Source of the DNA: Methylophaga sp.
GTDB taxonomy: Bacteria > Pseudomonadota > Gammaproteobacteria > Nitrosococcales > Methylophagaceae
NCBI GenBank assembly: GCA_014762585.1
Contig: JABURN010000230.1
Span: forward strand, 1-5,272
Length of the DNA: 5,272 bases
Reading direction: 5' to 3'
Of the stretch, positions 1 to 5,272 are shown one piece after another. Under the pieces are notes generated by a model that was given only the letters and a program-made list of their open reading frames with translations, was not told the DNA's origin and searched no databases. The position numbers and the translations under genes were made by a program. The first letter of the stretch is position 1, and each line of letters begins with the position of its first letter.

Positions 1-696
1 TACCATGGCAGAACGCGAAGCCAGTACAGTCGGGATATCGATCACGATCCAGTCGGTGCGCTCTTCACCGGTTTCCGGGTCAGTGTAGTAAGACTGACCG
101 TTGTCCAGCGCTACACGGATTTCCGGCTCGGAGTCAGCACGGCGGGTACCGGGACGCAGCGGATTAACACGACGGTCGATTTCCTGACCGGTGTAGGGGT
201 CCTTATCCAGATATTCTTCACGCACCTTGCCAAAGATAATGTTCAGACGGCCACCACTGTAGAAGACGCGACCGGTATTGGTTTGTTTTTCCTTGGCCAG
301 CGCGCCCTGATGCGCACCGATAGTCACGAAGGTGACATCTTCGTTGGTTTCGGCACGGGCCAGACCGGAAGACAGGCCGGAGCTCAGAATTTGCAGCTCG
401 AACGGCGAGAACAGGGGAGCCTGACGTTCATTGAACAGCACCGTTTCGGTCACATACAGTGATTCCAGCACAGTGCGCATATTGGCCGAGGAAATAGAAA
501 ACGGATGATCATTAGCCACACCCGCGACATCACGCTCGACGATTTTGACATACTGCAAACCGGCTTCAAATACGGTTTTGCCTTCCGCTGTAATCTCGGG
601 CTCATCTTTCTTGAGCGGATTACCACAGCCGCTCAGCCCCAGGCTGAGCATGACGACCGTCGCAATCGTCGCACTGTACTTAAGAATGCCTCGCAT
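1..696 (-). CDS. Predicted outer-membrane lipoprotein of unknown function (3' end outside window)
   Basis: An open frame of 232 codons starts at an ATG (694-696) and runs off the left edge without a stop, so the C-terminus is missing. AGAGGA at 705-710 sits 8 nt before the ATG and supports this start. Residues 1-23 form a lipoprotein signal peptide: Arg2 and Lys6, a hydrophobic stretch (about 9-20), then lipobox L-S-G-C with Cys24 as the predicted lipidated residue. Gly25 follows, not Asp, so by the Lol rule it should go to the outer membrane. The mature part is mixed and charged with no further membrane segment. A seven-residue motif, D-P-x-T-G-x-E, occurs twice (residues 166-172 and 206-212). 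I do not recognise the family and assign no function. It lies 31 nt after gpsA on the same strand, so it is probably the distal gene of that operon; E. coli, as I recall, has cysE in this place. Confidence 0.85.
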   Translation of the reverse strand, partial: MRGILKYSATIATVVMLSLGLSGCGNPLKKDEPEITAEGKTVFEAGLQYVKIVERDVAGVANDHPFSISSANMRTVLESLYVTETVLFNERQAPLFSPFELQILSSGLSSGLARAETNEDVTFVTIGAHQGALAKEKQTNTGRVFYSGGRLNIIFGKVREEYLDKDPYTGQEIDRRVNPLRPGTRRADSEPEIRVALDNGQSYYTDPETGEERTDWIVIDIPTVLASRSAMV

Positions 697-727
697 AAGA
701 TTGTTCCTCTTTTAATTAACCTGGTTG

Positions 728-1747
728 TCAGGCAGGGCGCCTGATTTCAGCTTTCTGTTCCCTGCACAACAAAGCTTGAACTGACTCGCGCGGATCGTAA
801 CCCTCAAACAGGATTTTGCATACCTGTTCGACGATGGGCATTTCCACACCGACTTGCTTCGCCCGCAGTAAGACCTCACGGGCAGCATGCATGCCTTCGA
901 CGGTTTTGCCAACCTGTTTTACCGCATCATCAACCCTGAGACCACTACCCAGCGCCAGTCCCAGTTGACGGTTGCGGCTCTGATTATCGGTACAGGTCAG
1001 AATCACATCGCCAATGCCGGCCAGGCCAAACAGGGTTTCGGATTCGGCACCCATTGCCGCTGCCAGCCGTCGAATTTCCGCCATGCCGCGGGTGATAAGA
1101 GCAGCTCTGGCATTCGCACCAAACCCCAGACCATCCGAGATACCGGCGGCAATCGCCAATACGTTTTTCACGGTGCCACCAATCTGCACACCGACGATAT
1201 CGTGAGTGGTATAGATCCGCAGGGTCTGCGAATGCAGCAGTTCCACCAGCGCATCGGCAAAAGCCTGATCCGGTGAAGCTACGGTCACTGCCGTGGGCAG
1301 ATTAGACGCCACTTCTGCAGCGAAAGAGGGGCCGGAGATCACCGCCAGTGGGTGTGAGTCACCCAGCACTTCGCGGGCGGCATCATGCAGAAACTGGCCC
1401 TGATCCACCGTCAGCCCCTTGGTCGCCCAGCTCACAGGAACGCCCGGCTGCAACAGCGGCTGAATGGTTTTCAGCATGTCGACAAAAGACTTGCTGGGCA
1501 CCGAAATCAATACATGACGAGCTTCACGCACCGAACTTTCCAGATCCGCAGTCAAAGTCAACGGATCGGGAAAGCGGATATCGGGCAGGTAGCGTGTATT
1601 AGTGCGACTGGACTGCATCAGTTTGATTTGCTCGGGGTCACGCGCCCACAAACGCACATCATGACCTTTACGGGCAATGGCAATGGCCAGTGCGGTTCCC
1701 CAGGCACCGGCACCGATAACCAGCGTCGGTAAAAGCTTTTCAGCCAC
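728..1747 (-). CDS. gpsA: Glycerol-3-phosphate dehydrogenase [NAD(P)+], GpsA
   Basis: A cytosolic enzyme that reduces dihydroxyacetone phosphate to sn-glycerol 3-phosphate, the backbone precursor of phospholipids. The protein is 339 aa, the usual GpsA length. Visible motifs: Rossmann nucleotide-binding G-A-G-A-W-G at residues 12-17; W-A-T-K-G-L with Lys110; I-S-G-P-S-F around 137-142; G-G-T-V-K-N-V-L with the catalytic-type Lys194; N-A-R at 212-214 and L-I-T-R-G after it (substrate phosphate binding in the family); G-L-A-G-I-G-D at 241-247; S-R-N-R at 257-260; and E-G at 284-285. The start is a GTG (1745-1747), chosen because AGGA at 1754-1757 lies 6 nt upstream and the Rossmann motif then falls at the normal distance from the N-terminus. 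The gene begins 14 nt after the secB stop, consistent with co-transcription. No key residue appears missing. Confidence 0.97.
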   Translation of the reverse strand: MAEKLLPTLVIGAGAWGTALAIAIARKGHDVRLWARDPEQIKLMQSSRTNTRYLPDIRFPDPLTLTADLESSVREARHVLISVPSKSFVDMLKTIQPLLQPGVPVSWATKGLTVDQGQFLHDAAREVLGDSHPLAVISGPSFAAEVASNLPTAVTVASPDQAFADALVELLHSQTLRIYTTHDIVGVQIGGTVKNVLAIAAGISDGLGFGANARAALITRGMAEIRRLAAAMGAESETLFGLAGIGDVILTCTDNQSRNRQLGLALGSGLRVDDAVKQVGKTVEGMHAAREVLLRAKQVGVEMPIVEQVCKILFEGYDPRESVQALLCREQKAEIRRPA

Positions 1748-1761
1748 GTGCCGTCCTGTTA

Positions 1762-2256
1762 TCAGTGAGTCGCTTCAGACTGCGCCTGTTTAGCGGCTTG
1801 TTGCGCTCTTTCTTTGTTGTGCAGATACATGGCATCGAAGTTAACCGGCGCCAGTACCAGCTGCGGGAAGCCGCCTTTGGTGACGAGATCCGACACCACT
1901 TCACGCACAAACGGGAACAGCGTGTTCGGGCAGTAGCTGCCCAGCAGCGGACCCATTTCTTCATTGCTGTATCCGGTCAGGGTAAAGATACCGGCCTGTT
2001 TGACTTCAACCAGGAAAGCGACTTTATCATCGACCTTGGCAGTGACCATCACGGTCAGAATGACTTCGTGATTGTCATCATCGATGCGTTTGTAGTCGTT
2101 ACCCAGTTGCAGGTCGAGCTTGGGACGCCATTCATCACGGAAAATATCCGGTGAGTTAGGCGACTCAAATGAGACGTCTTTGGTGTATACCTTCTGGATG
2201 ACAAAGCGTGGTTTTTGCTGCTCTTCACCCGTTGCTGTTGCGTTTTCTTCAGCCAT
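1762..2256 (-). CDS. secB: Protein-export chaperone SecB
   Basis: SecB is a cytosolic homotetrameric chaperone that keeps secretory preproteins unfolded and delivers them to SecA at the Sec translocase. The 164-aa product (E. coli about 155) carries the family landmarks: F-V-I-Q-K-V-Y-T-K-D-V-S-F-E-S-P at 18-33, E-V-K-Q-A-G-I-F at 84-91, and the long conserved block from G106 to Y144 containing Y-C-P-N-T-L-F-P-F, then G-G-F-P and N-F-D-A-M-Y. The acidic N-terminal tail and Ala/Gln-rich C-terminal tail are typical flexible ends. The frame stays open upstream to an ATG at 2313, overlapping grxC, but I chose the ATG at 2254-2256. AAGGA (2263-2267) lies 6 nt before it, the M-A-E-E-N start looks like other SecB proteins, and the longer version would add 19 non-conserved residues. 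It follows grxC by 13 nt and precedes gpsA by 14 nt. Confidence 0.97.
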   Translation of the reverse strand: MAEENATATGEEQQKPRFVIQKVYTKDVSFESPNSPDIFRDEWRPKLDLQLGNDYKRIDDDNHEVILTVMVTAKVDDKVAFLVEVKQAGIFTLTGYSNEEMGPLLGSYCPNTLFPFVREVVSDLVTKGGFPQLVLAPVNFDAMYLHNKERAQQAAKQAQSEATH

Positions 2257-2269
2257 CTTTCTTCCTTCT

Positions 2270-2527
2270 CTACGATTGTGCCAGGAGGCTATCCAGCTTG
2301 TTGGCGCGATCAATCGCCAGCAGGTCGGTATAACCGCCTATAGCTTTATTATTAATGAAAATCTGGGGCACGGTGCGTTGCCGGCTTTTCTGCATCATTT
2401 CCTCGCGACGGGACGGATCCAGATCAACGCGGATTTCTTCATAATCAACGCCTTTGCGGTCCAGCAACTGCTTGGCCATGACGCAATAAGGACAATGAGC
2501 GGAAGAATATACGATTACATTAGCCAC
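2270..2527 (-). CDS. grxC: Glutaredoxin 3 (class I dithiol glutaredoxin)
   Basis: A small glutathione-dependent thiol-disulfide oxidoreductase of the cytosol that reduces protein disulfides and glutathionylated proteins. The 85-aa product is a complete single thioredoxin-fold domain. It has the dithiol active site C-P-Y-C at residues 12-15, T-V-P at 52-54 (cis-proline loop), Q-I-F-I-N at 55-59, and G-G-Y-T-D at 64-68 (glutathione-binding G-G motif and following Asp). Length and motifs match GrxC rather than monothiol glutaredoxins, which have C-G-F-S. The start is GTG (2525-2527) with AGGG (2535-2538) 7 nt upstream; no in-frame ATG fits better. It lies 24 nt after the rhodanese gene and 13 nt before secB, the order known for the yibN-grxC-secB cluster. 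Confidence 0.95.
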   Translation of the reverse strand: MANVIVYSSAHCPYCVMAKQLLDRKGVDYEEIRVDLDPSRREEMMQKSRQRTVPQIFINNKAIGGYTDLLAIDRANKLDSLLAQS

Positions 2528-2551
2528 AATAACACCCTGCTTATGTTCGGA

Positions 2552-2971
2552 TTAACTGAACAGCGGCAGCTTGGCCTCTTTCCAGGCATGCAGACCGCCG
2601 GATAAAACATAGACTTGTTCAAAGCCCTGACGACGCAGTTGCTTGACTGCACTGCGTGAACGCTGACCGCTGGCACAGACAACCACCACCGGCTGCGCTT
2701 TATTTTTCAGCTCACCGGCCTTGTCGGTCAGTTCAGACAGGGGCAGGTTGATGGAATCAGCAATATGCTCTTTCTCAAACTCCGCCTTGTCACGGACATC
2801 GACAAAAGAACCTTTGTGCTGATTGACCAGACGCACTGCCTGGTTTGGGCCCAGCATCTGCAGGCCGCTTAACTTGCGGTTTATTGAGTCGGAAAATACC
2901 AGCCATGCCAGCACAACAAATGCGGTGACCAGAATCCAGTGATTAACAATAAACTCACCCAAGTTTTCCAT
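2552..2971 (-). CDS. yibN: Membrane-anchored single-domain rhodanese, YibN-like
   Basis: A 139-aa protein with one N-terminal membrane segment (about residues 12-26) followed by a single rhodanese domain (about 38-137). The basic N-R-K after the membrane segment predicts N-out/C-in topology with the rhodanese domain in the cytoplasm. Visible rhodanese features are F-V-D-V-R-D with E-F-E-K-E-H-I-A-D-S-I-N-L-P (56-77) and the active-site loop C-A-S-G-Q-R-S with Cys99, Arg104 and Ser105. Family members carry sulfane sulfur as a cysteine persulfide. The exact acceptor here is unknown. Position before grxC-secB-gpsA identifies it as the YibN orthologue; E. coli YibN has, to my recollection, been reported as a YidC interactor. 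As I recall, the E. coli protein lacks a cysteine at the active-site position, so this copy may be catalytically more complete. The ATG has AGGGG (2976-2980) only 4 nt upstream, slightly close. Confidence 0.9.
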   Translation of the reverse strand: MENLGEFIVNHWILVTAFVVLAWLVFSDSINRKLSGLQMLGPNQAVRLVNQHKGSFVDVRDKAEFEKEHIADSINLPLSELTDKAGELKNKAQPVVVVCASGQRSRSAVKQLRRQGFEQVYVLSGGLHAWKEAKLPLFS

Positions 2972-2995
2972 TTTACCCCTACTAAATACGCTGAA

Positions 2996-3367
2996 TTAAT
3001 GTTGCTTTGCCGAGCAGAAAACATCACGCATCATCTCAATCAGACGTAACGTGCGTTCATCATTCACCCGGTAATAAATGCGGTTGGCATCACGGCGCGA
3101 AGCCAGTATTTCCTTGTCCCGCAGCTTGGCCAGATGCTGGGACACATTACTTTGTGTGGTGCCCACACAGTCGACAATATCCTGCACCGACAGCTCTTTC
3201 TCACCCACCGCGCATAAAATCTTCAGTCGCAGGGGGTGCGACATGGCTTTGAGCGCAAATGCTGCCCGTTCGATATCGTTGTCGAACGCGATGAGGTCGA
3301 GGTTTCCGGCTTGTGCCACGATATTTTCCGCTGTTACCTGTGACTGTATTTCATCACAAAAGCCCAT
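2996..3367 (-). CDS. ArsR-family repressor, possible persulfide sensor (SqrR/BigR/YgaV-like)
   Basis: A 123-aa winged-helix regulator of the ArsR/SmtB family, counted from the ATG at 3365-3367. Visible parts: [15 protein letters not shown] (helix 2 region, Cys52), recognition helix [14 protein letters not shown] (70-83), and wing [11 protein letters not shown] (91-101). The metal-binding E-L-C-V-C-D-L motif of classical arsenic ArsR is absent; the equivalent stretch reads E-L-S-V-Q-D-I. Cys52 and the C-terminal helix Cys118 are 66 residues apart, the spacing I recall for the Cys41/Cys107 pair of SqrR, where persulfides form a polysulfide bridge. Cys4 and Cys67 are additional. The start is uncertain: a GTG at 3374-3376 would add three residues, and neither start has a clear Shine-Dalgarno site. 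The ATG leaves more room after a predicted -10 at 3391-3396. The gene precedes the rhodanese gene by 24 nt and is divergent from gpmI. Family call is firm; the persulfide role is inference. Confidence 0.92.
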   Translation of the reverse strand: MGFCDEIQSQVTAENIVAQAGNLDLIAFDNDIERAAFALKAMSHPLRLKILCAVGEKELSVQDIVDCVGTTQSNVSQHLAKLRDKEILASRRDANRIYYRVNDERTLRLIEMMRDVFCSAKQH

Positions 3368-3372
3368 ATAAT
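3367..3372 (+). promoter_or_regulatory. Possible -10 box for gpmI
   Basis: TATAAT on the plus strand, a perfect -10 match, 85 nt before the gpmI ATG. The -35 region 16-18 bp upstream (around 3343-3350) matches the consensus poorly and there is no extended TG motif. It overlaps the regulator's start codon. If used, transcription would begin near 3379 and the AT palindrome would lie just downstream of the start. With its mirror ATTATAT (3391-3397) the stretch ATATAAT (3366-3372) forms a further 7-bp inverted repeat. Confidence 0.3.
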
Positions 3373-3373
3373 A

Positions 3374-3419
3374 CACGGCTGCTACGTCGAATTATATATA
3401 AAGACACAGGTCAGCCGTG
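3374..3419. promoter_or_regulatory. Double dyad with shared centre: candidate ArsR-type operator
   Basis: Seen directly: the perfect palindrome TTATATATAA occupies 3392-3401. CACGGCTG at 3374-3381 and CAGCCGTG at 3412-3419 are perfect inverted repeats of each other. Both symmetries are centred at 3396.5; GT at 3386-3387 also mirrors AC at 3406-3407. The element spans 46 bp between the ArsR-family gene and gpmI, and its left arm touches the possible GTG start of the regulator. ArsR-family dimers bind AT-rich dyads near their own promoters, so autoregulation and an effect on gpmI are plausible, but binding is inferred. Confidence 0.55.
3391..3396 (-). promoter_or_regulatory. Possible -10 box for the ArsR-rhodanese-grxC-secB-gpsA operon
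   Basis: Read on the minus strand this is TATAAT, a perfect -10 consensus, lying about 24 nt before the regulator's ATG. It overlaps the central palindrome, so a bound repressor would block it. I find no good -35 at 16-18 bp spacing; a CTGACC at 3409-3414 is too close. Supported by position and the -10 match only. Confidence 0.35.
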
Positions 3420-3444
3420 AGAGAGCCCGACCACACATCGTTTC

Positions 3445-3449
3445 AAGGA
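3445..3449 (+). promoter_or_regulatory. Ribosome binding site of gpmI
   Basis: AAGGA ends 8 nt before the ATG at 3458-3460, which fixes the gpmI start and gives the conserved N-terminal metal-site Asp14 at the usual depth. Confidence 0.8.
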
Positions 3450-3457
3450 TTTTTTCA

Positions 3458-4993
3458 ATGACACGCAAACACCGACCATTAGCGCTTATCATTATGGATG
3501 GCTGGGGCTACAGTGAAGACCCGGACAACAATGCCATTCTGGCCGCCAACACACCGGTCTGGGATCAGTTGTGGCAGGATTATCCCCACACCTTAATCAA
3601 CGCTTCCGGCCAGGGTGTCGGTTTGCCCGGTGATCAAATGGGTAACTCCGAAGTCGGCCACCTCAACCTGGGTGCAGGCCGGGTGGTCTATCAGGAATTT
3701 ACCCGCATCAGTAAAGCCATTGAGGATGGTGCCTTCTTTCACAATCCTGTCCTTGCCGGCGCCGTCGATAAAGCCGTTGAGCATGACAAGGCGGTGCATA
3801 TTTTCGGCCTGCTCTCTGACGGTGGTGTGCACAGCCATGAAGAGCATATTCACGCGATGGTGAAACTGGCTGTCGATCGCGGCGCCCGTCATGTCTATGT
3901 GCATGCCTTCCTTGACGGCCGTGACACGCCGCCGAAAAGTGCCCAGGCGTCCATCGACAAACTCGAAGCGGTTTTTGCTGAACAGGGCCGGGGCCGTCTC
4001 GCCAGCATGATCGGCCGCTATTACGCCATGGACCGAGACAAACGCTGGAACCGGGTGGAAGCGGCTTACCGACTGGTGGCAGAAGGCGAGGGCGAGTTTC
4101 AGGCCGAGACCGCTAGCCAGGCTCTGGAAATGGCCTACGCCCGTGAGGAAACCGATGAGTTTGTCAAAGCCACCACTATTGGTGAACCGGTCCGGATTGA
4201 GGACGGCGACAGTATTGTCTTCATGAACTTCCGTGCCGACCGTGCCCGCGAAATCACCGAGTGTTTCATCAAAGCGGATTTTGATGGCTTTGTCCGCCCA
4301 CGCGAGATCAAGCTGGCTGAATACGTCACGCTGACGGAATACAAAAAAGACTACAGCTCGCCGATTGCCTTCCCCAACGAGAAGATGAAAAACATCCTGG
4401 GTGCCTATCTGTCATCGCTGGGCCTCAAACAACTGCGTATCGCCGAGACTGAAAAATACGCTCATGTCACTTTCTTCTTCAATGGCGGCCTGGAAAACCC
4501 GTTTGAAGGGGAAGACCGGATTCTGATTCCGTCCCCCAAGGTCGATACCTATGACCAGCAGCCGGAAATGAGTGCGCCCGAAGTCGCTGACAAACTGGCT
4601 GAAGCGATCCACTCTGAGAAATACGATGTGATTATCTGTAACTTCGCCAATGCCGACATGGTCGGCCACACCGGTAATTTCGAAGCGGCTGTCAAAGCGG
4701 TGGAAGCCCTGGACAACAGCCTGGGCAAAGTCTGGAGTGCCTTGAAATCGGTTGGCGGTGAAATGATTGTGACCGCCGACCACGGCAATGCTGAACGCAT
4801 GGTCAACCATGAAACCGGTCAGGCACATACAGCTCACACCAACAACGTGGTACCACTGCTGTTCGCCGGTCGTGATGCCATTTGCCACGAACACGGCACT
4901 TTGTCTGATATCGCACCGACCATGCTGTCGCTGATGGATCTGCCGATACCGGAAGAAATGAGCAAACATCTGCTGATTGAGGCCAAACCCTGA
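3458..4993 (+). CDS. gpmI: 2,3-bisphosphoglycerate-independent phosphoglycerate mutase
   Basis: A cytosolic enzyme of glycolysis and gluconeogenesis that interconverts 3- and 2-phosphoglycerate through a phosphoserine intermediate, using two divalent metals (usually Mn). The protein is 511 aa, normal for iPGM (E. coli GpmM about 514). Motifs in order: L-I-I-M-D-G-W-G with metal ligand Asp14; M-G-N-S-E-V-G-H with nucleophile Ser64; D-G-R-D-T-P-P at 153-159; [12 protein letters not shown] at 186-197; F-R-A-D-R-A-R at 258-264; [10 protein letters not shown] at 331-340; N-A-D-M-V-G-H-T-G with Asp400 and His404; T-A-D-H-G-N-A-E with Asp441 and His442; and H-T-A-H-T with His460. All catalytic and metal-binding positions are present. 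It is unrelated to the cofactor-dependent mutase GpmA. It is divergent from the regulator gene and is followed directly by envC. Confidence 0.98.
   Translation: MTRKHRPLALIIMDGWGYSEDPDNNAILAANTPVWDQLWQDYPHTLINASGQGVGLPGDQMGNSEVGHLNLGAGRVVYQEFTRISKAIEDGAFFHNPVLAGAVDKAVEHDKAVHIFGLLSDGGVHSHEEHIHAMVKLAVDRGARHVYVHAFLDGRDTPPKSAQASIDKLEAVFAEQGRGRLASMIGRYYAMDRDKRWNRVEAAYRLVAEGEGEFQAETASQALEMAYAREETDEFVKATTIGEPVRIEDGDSIVFMNFRADRAREITECFIKADFDGFVRPREIKLAEYVTLTEYKKDYSSPIAFPNEKMKNILGAYLSSLGLKQLRIAETEKYAHVTFFFNGGLENPFEGEDRILIPSPKVDTYDQQPEMSAPEVADKLAEAIHSEKYDVIICNFANADMVGHTGNFEAAVKAVEALDNSLGKVWSALKSVGGEMIVTADHGNAERMVNHETGQAHTAHTNNVVPLLFAGRDAICHEHGTLSDIAPTMLSLMDLPIPEEMSKHLLIEAKP
4979..4982 (+). promoter_or_regulatory. 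Shine-Dalgarno-like GAGG inside the gpmI end, ahead of envC
   Basis: GAGG lies 16 nt before the envC GTG (4999), too far for an ideal site. It lies exactly 7 nt before an in-frame CTG at 4990-4992, which overlaps the gpmI stop as CTGA. This makes the true envC start ambiguous. Confidence 0.35.
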
Positions 4994-4998
4994 AGCCT

Positions 4999-5272
4999 GT
5001 GCTGAAACATCTCGCACCGGCCTGTTTTCTGCTGTTATTTGCCGCCGGCCTGGAGGCCGGTGGCGATTCAGCACAGCGGCTGGATTCTGTCCGCGATGAA
5101 ATCGAGGATCTCAGCGCCGATCTGAGTCAGAAAAAAGCCAGTCGCGAGGAGATGTATGCTCAGCTCAAGGAACAGAGCCGCAAGGTATCCGAACTCAACC
5201 GTGAACTGCGCTCTCTGGAGCAGCAGATTGCGGACACGAACCAGACCCTCAAACAACTGCCCGAGGTGGCCG
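4999..5272 (+). CDS. envC: EnvC-like murein hydrolase activator, N-terminal part (cut by right edge)
   Basis: Ninety-one codons are visible before the window ends. Residues 1 to about 20 look like a Sec signal peptide: Lys3 and His4, a hydrophobic core F-L-L-L-F-A-A-G, then L-E-A-G as a possible cleavage area. From about residue 24 the protein is rich in Glu, Gln, Lys, Arg and Leu with heptad-like spacing, consistent with a long coiled coil (Q-R-L-D-S-V-R-D-E-I-E-D-L and so on). That is the N-terminal architecture of EnvC, a periplasmic protein that recruits and activates septal amidases through a C-terminal LytM/M23 domain. That domain would be outside the window and is not seen. The call therefore rests on the signal peptide, the coiled coil and the conserved gpmM-envC adjacency. 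The GTG start lies 5 nt after the gpmI stop; a CTG at 4990 would add M-K-P to the N-terminus and has the better-placed GAGG. Confidence 0.85.
   Translation, partial: MLKHLAPACFLLLFAAGLEAGGDSAQRLDSVRDEIEDLSADLSQKKASREEMYAQLKEQSRKVSELNRELRSLEQQIADTNQTLKQLPEVA
5041..5064 (+). repeat. Strong hairpin in the envC signal-peptide codons
   Basis: Positions 5041-5050 pair with 5055-5064 in a 10-bp stem, nine Watson-Crick pairs (mostly G-C) plus one G-U at 5044/5061, with a TGGA loop. It encodes residues 15-22 of the envC product. No T-tract follows, so it is not an intrinsic terminator. Any role in envC translation is speculative. Confidence 0.6.

Noticed and set aside
887..1276. Plus-strand open frame opposite gpsA
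   Set aside because: Antisense shadow of a clear GpsA; composition is unlike a folded protein and there is no supporting start context.
1765..2154. Plus-strand open frame of 129 codons opposite secB
   Set aside because: Antisense to conserved SecB; no recognisable motif.
2257..2313. Longer secB start at 2313
   Set aside because: It would overlap grxC by 44 nt and add non-conserved residues; the ATG at 2256 has a good Shine-Dalgarno site.
3007..3371. Two plus-strand open frames opposite the regulator gene
   Set aside because: The minus-strand winged-helix protein is unambiguous; the plus frames show no motifs.
3374..3419. GC-rich arms read as an RNA hairpin or riboswitch in the gpmI leader
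   Set aside because: The loop would be 30 nt with only 8-bp arms, a transcript from the predicted start would lack part of the left arm, and the shared centre with the AT palindrome fits a DNA-binding site better.
5041..5064. Hairpin read as a gpmI terminator
   Set aside because: It is inside the envC frame and no T-tract follows.
4412..5074. Long open frame (220 codons) on the minus strand opposite gpmI
   Set aside because: It lies antisense to strongly conserved gpmI catalytic motifs, has no recognisable domain, and is explained by codon bias of the real gene.
1..5272. tRNA or rRNA genes, CRISPR arrays, insertion sequences, phage or defence genes
   Set aside because: I looked for cloverleaf-like segments, regularly spaced repeats, transposase motifs and terminal inverted repeats and found none; almost all the DNA is taken by conserved genes.

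Overview
The window looks like a chromosomal segment of a gammaproteobacterium with moderately high GC. The evidence is gene content and order. On the minus strand lies rhodanese (YibN type) - grxC - secB - gpsA. Divergent from it, on the plus strand, lies gpmI (gpmM) - envC. As I recall it, this is the arrangement around yibN-grxC-secB-gpsA and gpmM-envC in Escherichia coli. SecB and the EnvC-like protein also fit Proteobacteria. I cannot assign a genus.

Minus-strand block (about 3376 down to 1): an ArsR-family regulator, a membrane-anchored single-domain rhodanese, glutaredoxin 3, the SecB export chaperone, glycerol-3-phosphate dehydrogenase GpsA, and an unrecognised lipoprotein cut by the left edge. 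Gaps between these genes are only about 13 to 31 nt and I see no terminator, so they probably form one operon. Compared with the E. coli layout, the ArsR gene at the head and the lipoprotein at the tail are the local additions.

Divergent control region (3368-3457): it holds an AT-rich 10-bp palindrome centred inside a second, GC-rich dyad (8-bp arms) with exactly the same centre, plus -10-like boxes facing both ways. This is a good candidate operator for the ArsR protein, able to affect both directions.

Plus-strand block (3458-5272): complete gpmI (cofactor-independent phosphoglycerate mutase), then almost immediately the start of an envC-like gene (signal peptide plus coiled coil), cut by the right edge. 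A strong 10-bp-stem hairpin lies in the envC signal-peptide region.

Most of this is conserved housekeeping: glycolysis, phospholipid precursor supply, protein export, thiol redox and cell division. The most interesting point is that the ArsR protein has two cysteines 66 residues apart, at the positions used by persulfide-sensing SqrR/BigR-type repressors, and stands directly before a rhodanese with an intact active-site cysteine and a glutaredoxin. This suggests, but does not prove, that a reactive-sulfur sensor controls a sulfur/thiol and protein-export operon.
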